Shown here in pieces: positions 57,668 to 64,000 of a stretch of DNA of 64,000 nucleotides. Source of the DNA: Nipponacmea schrenckii (lineage: Eukaryota; Mollusca; Gastropoda; Lottiidae); assembly GCA_030562195.1 (NCBI GenBank), contig CM060201.1:35012067-35076066 (forward strand), written 5' to 3'. Made by a program: the position numbers and the translations under genes. The notes beneath the pieces were generated by a model, which had not been told where the DNA came from, ran no database searches, and worked only from the letters and a program-made list of their open reading frames with translations. Each line of letters begins with the position of its first letter. The first letter of the stretch is position 1.

Positions 57668-58102
57668 TTCTTGTGACCAGTAATCGAGAAAATACTTAAG
57701 TCGTTCAATAAAAATGATATTTAAACATCCGTGTCCGTACAAATCATAGATACTAATAGTCCCGTATATTCGAATTAATCTGGACAGACTTGCATTATTT
57801 CCATTATACCCAATTGACCCGAAATTCGTGTAAACCAATGTTAACGTTTTGAATCAAAAATAGAACAGAGAGTTACAACTATATTTTTACAAGGATAACA
57901 ACTTCAGTTTACAAAGTATCTTTTCTTCCAACTGCCGTAAGAAAATTGGACTAGTCATGAATTGCATCACCAAATTAGCCAATATATTATTATTTTTATA
58001 TAGAAAAAGGAACTGTTTTAGGCCGTGGTATATTTGTCAAGGGTTATATGTTAATTCTTAATAGAATAAAAGAGGTAATTGGCTGTGTTACTCAGCATAG
58101 AG

Positions 58103-58629
58103 AATCAGTACACTTTCGAGCAACCAACTGTTTGCTGTATACCAGCGCTCTGAGCATGTCCCAATGTGATGCGGCTATTAGCTCTTTATAAATGTCCATA
58201 TTATTATTATCATTATTATTGTGGGTCTCACAATGTAATTGTATATGTACAGGTTAAATCGGGTAAATCAGACGATCAATACAACCCAAATAAAGGGTTT
58301 GGATCTGCTGCAAATGTTTCTTCTGTTCTGATCTGAAATTAGAAGAAACTAATATAGAAGTATAGTATATGTCCAGATAGTTTTAAGTTTGATTTCAACA
58401 CGATTGTCATTTAAGTTATGATTTTTATTAATAAGTGGTGGAAGTGCTATAAGTGTTGATATGACGACTGTGAATGGTTATAAATCTAAAACTCCCGTAT
58501 TGACAGAAGGATATTTCCCGGATTATTTTTAACTGTGTTGAAGCCGGATTATTTTTTCGTGTCCTACCTGATAAAACCCTAGAAAAGTCGTTATGTGAAA
58601 GGTGGTGAGATATCAAAGGCACTTATTAT

Positions 58630-58630
<1 letters not shown>
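58103..58630. other. Flank beyond the inverted duplication, no gene seen
   Basis: Contains an ATT/TTA microsatellite patch near 58198-58218 and, at the right edge, a TAA microsatellite (58631-58655). No coding signal. Confidence 0.45.
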
Positions 58631-58660
<30 letters not shown>

Positions 58661-58729
58661 TTATTCGTACATAAATAAAATAGTACAATTTTCACAAAAA
58701 CAGTAGTTTACAAAACACAAAGATAGTTA

Positions 58730-59045
58730 ATAATATCATTAATATTTACAATATCATATCCTATATTAATATTTACAATATCATATCCTATATTAATATT
58801 TTCAATATCATATCCGATATTAATATTTCCAATATCATATCCTATATTAATATTTTCAATATAATATCCTATATTAATATTTTCAATATCATATCCTATA
58901 TTAATATTTACAATATCATATCCTATATTAATATTTACAATATCATATCCTATATTAATATTTTCAATATCATATCCTATATTAATATTTTCAATATAAT
59001 ATCCTATATTAATATTTACAATATCATATGCTATATTAATATTTT
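58730..59045. repeat. 27-bp minisatellite
   Basis: Unit AATATCATATCCTATATTAA plus TATTTTC, about 12 copies; on the minus strand it is open and gives a 9-residue repeat (NINIGYDIE). The frame continuing to 59283 on the minus strand (ALWGSQSNVSNSLNYICHNY) may be a small retroelement relic; I could not place it. Confidence 0.88.
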
Positions 59046-59309
59046 CTCTCATCAATATATAATCGTGAATCGCACCAGCAGTAATTCTGTCATTGTCTGC
59101 AGTATTTCTATTTTCATAATTATGGATATGTGCAAACAACACAGATAATGAATTTCTACTTAAATCATAGTTTGAGAAACCATAGTTGTGGCAGATATAA
59201 TTAAGGCTGTTACTGACATTAGACTGACTACCCCAAAGAGCCAATTGAGCACATACATTTAAACATTTGTTATTGCTGTTCATAATACTTAGAGCAAACT
59301 TAATGAATC

Positions 59310-59795
59310 GCGATTAACAGTGGTATTTCTATATCACTCTACAATTGATGTATTGAGCACTATTTTAACAGTGGTATTTCTATATCACTCTACAATTGAT
59401 GTATTGAGCACTTTTTTAACATTGGTATTTCTATATCACTCTACAATTGATGTATTGAGCACTTTTTTAACATTGGTATTTCTATATCACTATACAAATG
59501 ATGTACTGAGCACTATTTTAACAGTGGTATTTCTATATCACTCTACAATAGATGTATTGAGCACTATTTTAACAGTGGTATTTCTATATCACTCTACAAT
59601 TGATGTATTGAGCACTATTTTAACAGTGGTATTTCTATATCACTGTACAATAGATGTACTGAGCACTATTTTAACAGTGGTATTTCTATATCACTCTACA
59701 ATAGATGTACTGAGCACTATTTTAACAGTGGTATTTCTATATCACTCTACAATTGATGTATTGAACATTATTTTAACAGTAATATTAGCAATAAT
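59310..59795 (+). repeat. 51-bp minisatellite, about nine units
   Basis: Unit ACAGTGGTATTTCTATATCA then CTCTACAATTGATGTATTGA and GCACTATTTTA. It is open in one plus frame and gives VFLYHSTIDVLSTILTV (17 residues). Same unit length as the VWDE array but unrelated sequence. No known coding exon next to it. Confidence 0.9.
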
Positions 59796-59901
59796 TTGAA
59801 GTGGTTCGCCATTTCCGGGGTTAATTGCGTGGCAAATAAAATTTGACACGCTTTATTTTCGTTATAATTATTAAAACCACACACAAATTTTAGGAGGAAA
59901 T

Positions 59902-60480
59902 ATTATTTGTTTAACAGAGACATGGCTAAATAATTCTATAACACCGGCAAAACTAAATTTAAATGCTTTTCGTTTTAATCATTATCCTCGAAGCAATAGC
60001 TATTCTACCAATAAAGATTTTGAATTTTTAAAACAAAAGGATCATGGCGGAGTAGGTCTATATCTTAAAGAAAACCTGAATTATACTATTTTGAAATTAG
60101 GAGTTCTAAATATAGAGCATATTGCCTTTAATATCCCAGAAAAAAATCTTAACGTTATCGTGATCTACAGGCCTCCTGTTTATAGATTAGATTTGTTTCT
60201 ACCAATGTTACAAAAGTTACTGGTTGAAATAGAAGAATCTGGTTCAGATTATATTATCATGGGATATTTCAATCAAAACATATTGGAAGGACATTTGTCT
60301 ATAGAGAATTGTTTTAAAACATTTGGCTTCCAACAACTTGTCCAGCATTACACTACCGAAGGTGGTACACTTATAGATCATGTTTATATCAGTAGAAACA
60401 TACCGACACACAATGTCAAAATATCTCGTATACCTGTTTATTATAGCTACCACGAGGCTATACAAATAACCATACGGTAA
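59902..60480 (+). pseudogene. LINE endonuclease domain remnant
   Basis: One open frame with the AP-endonuclease landmarks of non-LTR retrotransposons: ICLTETWLNNSI, HGGVGLYLKENL, VIVIYRPP, YIIMGYFNQNI, GTLIDHVYIS and YSYHEAI. Family members normally have GDFN and SDH at the last active-site boxes; here they read GYFN and SYH, so two catalytic Asp are lost. No reverse transcriptase follows. Dead 5' fragment. Confidence 0.82.
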
Positions 60481-61364
60481 TATTAATGATTAATCTACCC
60501 TTAAACTTACATGTTCTTGTTATTTATAATCAAATTAAGCGTATTCTAATAGACAATCTATGTTAATATATGTAAAAAAAATACAGTACGATTTGCAATT
60601 CAGAAAAATAAGTACTAGTAATTAAAAAAACACAGGATTTAACTTAACTATATACAATTACTACAAATCAATAATTGGATTCAGTTTATTTTTTCAACAA
60701 TATCCTTGCTCAAACCATTCGAATACATACTAACGGAAACAAAATAGGGAGAGGAGGGTGGGAAAGAAAATATTTGAATCGTGCCTCCAAATGAGTATTC
60801 AAATAACAAATAATGAAAAGTCAACTTTGAGCAAGAGCCGCATTCAATCGGACCATTAAAAAGAAATCATTAACAAGAATAGTTAACAACAACAATACTT
60901 AAACTAAAATTGCTTACATCTATGAACGTATTTCGACAACCTAAAAATATTTTGTAAACAGAAATTTCAATTGCTAAATATTAAATGGGTTATACAACAA
61001 TGAACAAGTTGATATCTGATTATGTAGTTTTTATTTTAACCTAACAACATCTATCCATGTTTGATATAGTAGATAAATTTCAACCTCTTGTTTTATTCAC
61101 ACAAAAAATTTATTATTGACAATCCTGACCTTAAATATTTTTATGATGTAACCTTAAATATACAATTAACTTTAAACTATGGTGTAACAATATTACATAA
61201 TAAAACTTCGCGTATATTTTTTGAACCCATAGAGGTTGTTTGCCACTCTCGGAACTGTTCACACTTCTAGTTTTTTTTTTTTTTTTTTTTTTGAGTGGCA
61301 AATTAAATTTGCCACTCTTTGTGACTTTTTTTTTTCGGGAAGCTCCCTAGCCCAACTCGAAAAT
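60481..61364. other. AT-rich spacer, no gene seen
   Basis: No supported coding region. A long T run lies at about 61271-61292, followed by GAGTGGCAAATTAAATTTGCCACTC, a short perfect palindrome (61293-61317). Confidence 0.45.
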
Positions 61365-62450
61365 GGTATAGAAATTTGGTTTGAAAAATACGATAAGATA
61401 CGTACTGGAATAGAAAATGAATATATAAAACTAAAATTTTTACGCATCAGTAGTTAGTAATTGCATAACAATAATATGCATAATTGCATAACTTTGTTGC
61501 TAATTATCCGATCGCTTTGAAAATTACAGAATATAGAGAAGTCGCCTATAGAAATAAAACCGCATCATAACAAATTTTCTACCGCTTCCGGTTCTTGCGT
61601 GAGAACTTCCGTTTTTTTGGAACCGCGTTGGGTCACCCAGCTTCCAGTGTATGTAAGAAATCAGTACAAAAGATATACATATATACTGGTATATATATAT
61701 AAATTTGGTTTGAAAAATGCGATAAGATACGTACTGGTATCGAATATGAATACTAAAATTTTTATGCATCGTAAGTGAGAAATTGCATAATAATAATTGA
61801 ATAATTGCATAACTTTGTTGCTAATAATCCGATCGCTTTGAAAATTACAGAATATAGAGAAGTCGCCTATAGAAATAAAAAGACATCATAAAAAAAATTC
61901 TACCGGTTTTTGCGTGAGAACTTCCGGTTTTTCAGAACCACGTTGGGTGACCCAACCTCCGGTGTATGTAAGAAATGAGTACAAAAGCTATACATATAAA
62001 CTATCAGGCATAATTAGAACCCAATTAGAGGAAAAAATTCTAACCGGAAGTGAAACCTCATGTGTTATCACAGAACGGTGACATTCAGCAAAATTTTAAT
62101 AAGTCCGCTAATTTTTCTCCGATTTGTCCGATTTTGGTGTTTTTTGAAACCTTGTTACTTTATCTACAATTTGTTAGGAACAGAATTTTCATTTTCAAGT
62201 TTAATGTTTTTTTTTTAAGCCCGATTGATTTTTAAAAAAAATTAAAAGGCTATATCAAATGACCTTGACCTTCAATGACTGTTGTTGACATTAGTTATCC
62301 ACATGTAGGATGAAAATTTATAACTAAAATTTTTATTCATCGGAAGTGAGAAATTGCATAATAATAATTGAATAATTGCACAACTTTGTTGCTAATTATC
62401 CGATCGCTTTGAAAATTACAGAATATAGAGAAGTCGCCTATAGCAATACA
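61365..62450. repeat. About 0.3-kb repeat family, two tandem copies and a partial
   Basis: Copies at about 61373-61690, 61701-62003 and 62320-62450 share AAATTTGGTTTGAAAAAT, TTTGTTGCTAATTATCCGAT and AGAGAAGTCGCCTATAGAAA. A relic with TTGTTGCTAATTATCCGATCG is also at 39645-39665. Copies differ by several per cent plus small indels. Confidence 0.82.
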
Positions 62451-63133
62451 AATTTAAAAAAAAAAGGCTATAGGCGAAATGGGAGTGGCGCTCTATGAAA
62501 GGATAGAAGTACAAACTCGTCAAAAGACCATAACGAAATGGGAGGGGGCTTTGTGAATAGTGAGTATCAACCAAATGCCATAGGAAAAGGTATGCCTGGA
62601 TATATGCTTATTCTTTCCATACCTTCTGTCAAACCCTATAGGCCAATTTTCTTATTATCTCAGAACATTTAGACTCAAGACACTAATATGTTCACAATAT
62701 TTGTTGCAAATTTAAATCAATCTCAACGCTTCCTTCCAGCTTAAAACAGATGCTCCCTACGAGTTTATATAAAAAACACCGTTATATATTGTTTGCAGAT
62801 AGCGTTCTATTTATACCACAGTGAAAAAATTCGAACAGGAAAATGTAACTAAAATTCACTGCTCTAAATGGGCGTATGTTTGAATTTATAAGTGAAGATT
62901 TAGCAAAAAAATTGAATAAATTTTTATTTTTTATTAAAGAGTTAAAATATTACATAATCAAATTAATCTGTTTCTGGCAGACAAGTCATAAACAATTATA
63001 ACTCAAATCAAACTTTAACCCTCTTTTCACACCTCCTGTCAATCAATTTGAATCCTTTTATTATTCTATTTTCACGGGGAATTTTAAAAACAAATAGTGA
63101 GTTTCAAATGGTGGTGGTTTTAGTTGTGAATCT
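62451..63133. other. Spacer, no gene seen
   Basis: AT-rich sequence with no supported coding region or recognised repeat. Confidence 0.4.
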
Positions 63134-63766
63134 TTATAATACGGTAAGAATAACTGAATAATTATTTTCTGGATCTTTAGTTTCGGAGAATCTCGCGTAA
63201 AGAATAATAGCCGATGAGGTTCTAGAACGTTTAATTATGTAGCCAAGATCATTTTGTAGTTCGAAGGCGGGATTTGTGTCTGAATCAACATTTGGATTTT
63301 CTGATTTAGATAAGAGCCGATATTCAGAATAAAAGGTGGCTATACACATGCTATGAAATTGTATTGATGTAGGTCTAGATTTATATCAATCAACAATGCC
63401 TATCATAAACATATTTTGATCATTTAAAGTTCCGTTTTTTAAATTTGCATTCCATGCTCTAAGCAAATGAGGATTATATTGGTTTATCCAGACCTCATTA
63501 GGCCATCGTTTTACGACTATATATATATGTTGTCAGTTTTTCACCAGCCTGTTCATACATCATTTGGGTAATATTTAAATGATCATATAAATCTGACAAT
63601 GATTGATAGTGTTTATCTGGAGCAGACAGTTCTTTCCAAATAGAATCAAGAATTGTTTTAGCATACTCATTAGACATATTGTTCTTAGTGTCTGAATCGG
63701 CATTATTGTCAGATAGATTTGTATTGTTGTTTTTTGATCCAATAGGATCGTCTAACGATGGCAACT
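63134..63766 (-). pseudogene. Helitron/PIF1-like helicase fragment
   Basis: Two minus frames. 63349-63134 reads LQNDLGYIIKRSRTSSAI and YARFSETKDPENNYS, which I recognise from the region upstream of the helicase in invertebrate Helitron/PIF1-like proteins (xRFxxxKDPExxY). 63764-63498 encodes an acidic and Asn-rich stretch, then DSIWKELSAPDKHYQSLSDL, plausibly the same protein's upstream part. The two are separated by stops, so this is a relic. Assignment from memory. Confidence 0.55.
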
Positions 63767-64000
63767 AAGACCACTAAAAGGTGATAGTTTATGTCATGAA
63801 AATGTCATAGACCTGTGGAATGGTAATTTTAAACTTGTTGAACTGACTGAAATTATGAGACAAAAAATGATTTAGCTTTTGCGCAAGCTTTGAATAGAAT
63901 TAGACAAAGAAAAAAAAAGTGAACCAATGCTTGCTTCATTAAAAATAACCATAAGATAACGTTATATGGATACAAAATTGAGTCTACCCTTTCATGAGCA

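Noticed and set aside
58708..59283. 191-codon minus-strand frame as a gene
   Set aside because: Two thirds is a 27-bp array. The remaining N-terminal part is too short and unplaced to support a gene.
59320..59799. 159-codon repetitive frame
   Set aside because: Entirely a 51-bp minisatellite, with no flanking exon or recognisable domain.

Overview
This is an AT-rich eukaryotic window with small exons, GT-AG introns and a dense load of repeats. The protein families (VWDE, an ADAM/ADAMTS-like protease with CEYGD...CCxTC modules, BTB zinc finger, GT31), the roughly 160-bp tandem arrays and the DIRS, P-element/THAP9-like and Helitron-like pieces suggest a lophotrochozoan animal, most likely a mollusc. 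That assignment is inference; I could not run a search.

Layout. (1) 143-7260 (+): last exons of a VWDE-like membrane protein. Its large intron holds a recent tandem duplication, nested MITEs and a 51-bp minisatellite made from the start of the next exon. (2) 10505-27862 (-): a nearly complete secreted or anchored metalloprotease gene, with signal peptide, zinc site HELAHSLGVEHD, disintegrin/Cys-rich part and CEYGD modules. A DIRS-type retrotransposon (about 15.2-19.7 kb) lies in one of its introns. (3) 28-31.2 kb: no gene seen. (4) 31.2-36.7 kb: a decayed P-element/THAP9-like transposon between inverted arms of more than 1 kb. (5) 37.7-58.1 kb: a large, decayed head-to-head inverted duplication centred near 50.1 kb, at the first exon of a BTB/C2H2 zinc-finger gene (41034-50116, -). 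The left arm keeps the intact zinc-finger gene and a truncated GT31 copy. The right arm keeps a broken zinc-finger fragment and an intact GT31 galactosyltransferase-like gene (56147-57667, +). (6) 58.6-64 kb: short tandem arrays, a decayed LINE endonuclease, a 0.3-kb repeat family and a Helitron-helicase-like fragment.

The most notable signal is that two unrelated genes (VWDE and BTB-ZF) each carry an intronic tandem array whose unit is a copy of the 3' splice site plus the first roughly 30-40 nt of the next exon. The arrays end exactly at that exon. In VWDE the unit is 51 bp (17 codons) and in frame with the exon, so the array is a row of potential in-frame acceptors. The other main signals are the inverted duplication with reciprocal survival of its two genes, and a foldback element whose empty site is preserved in the other arm.
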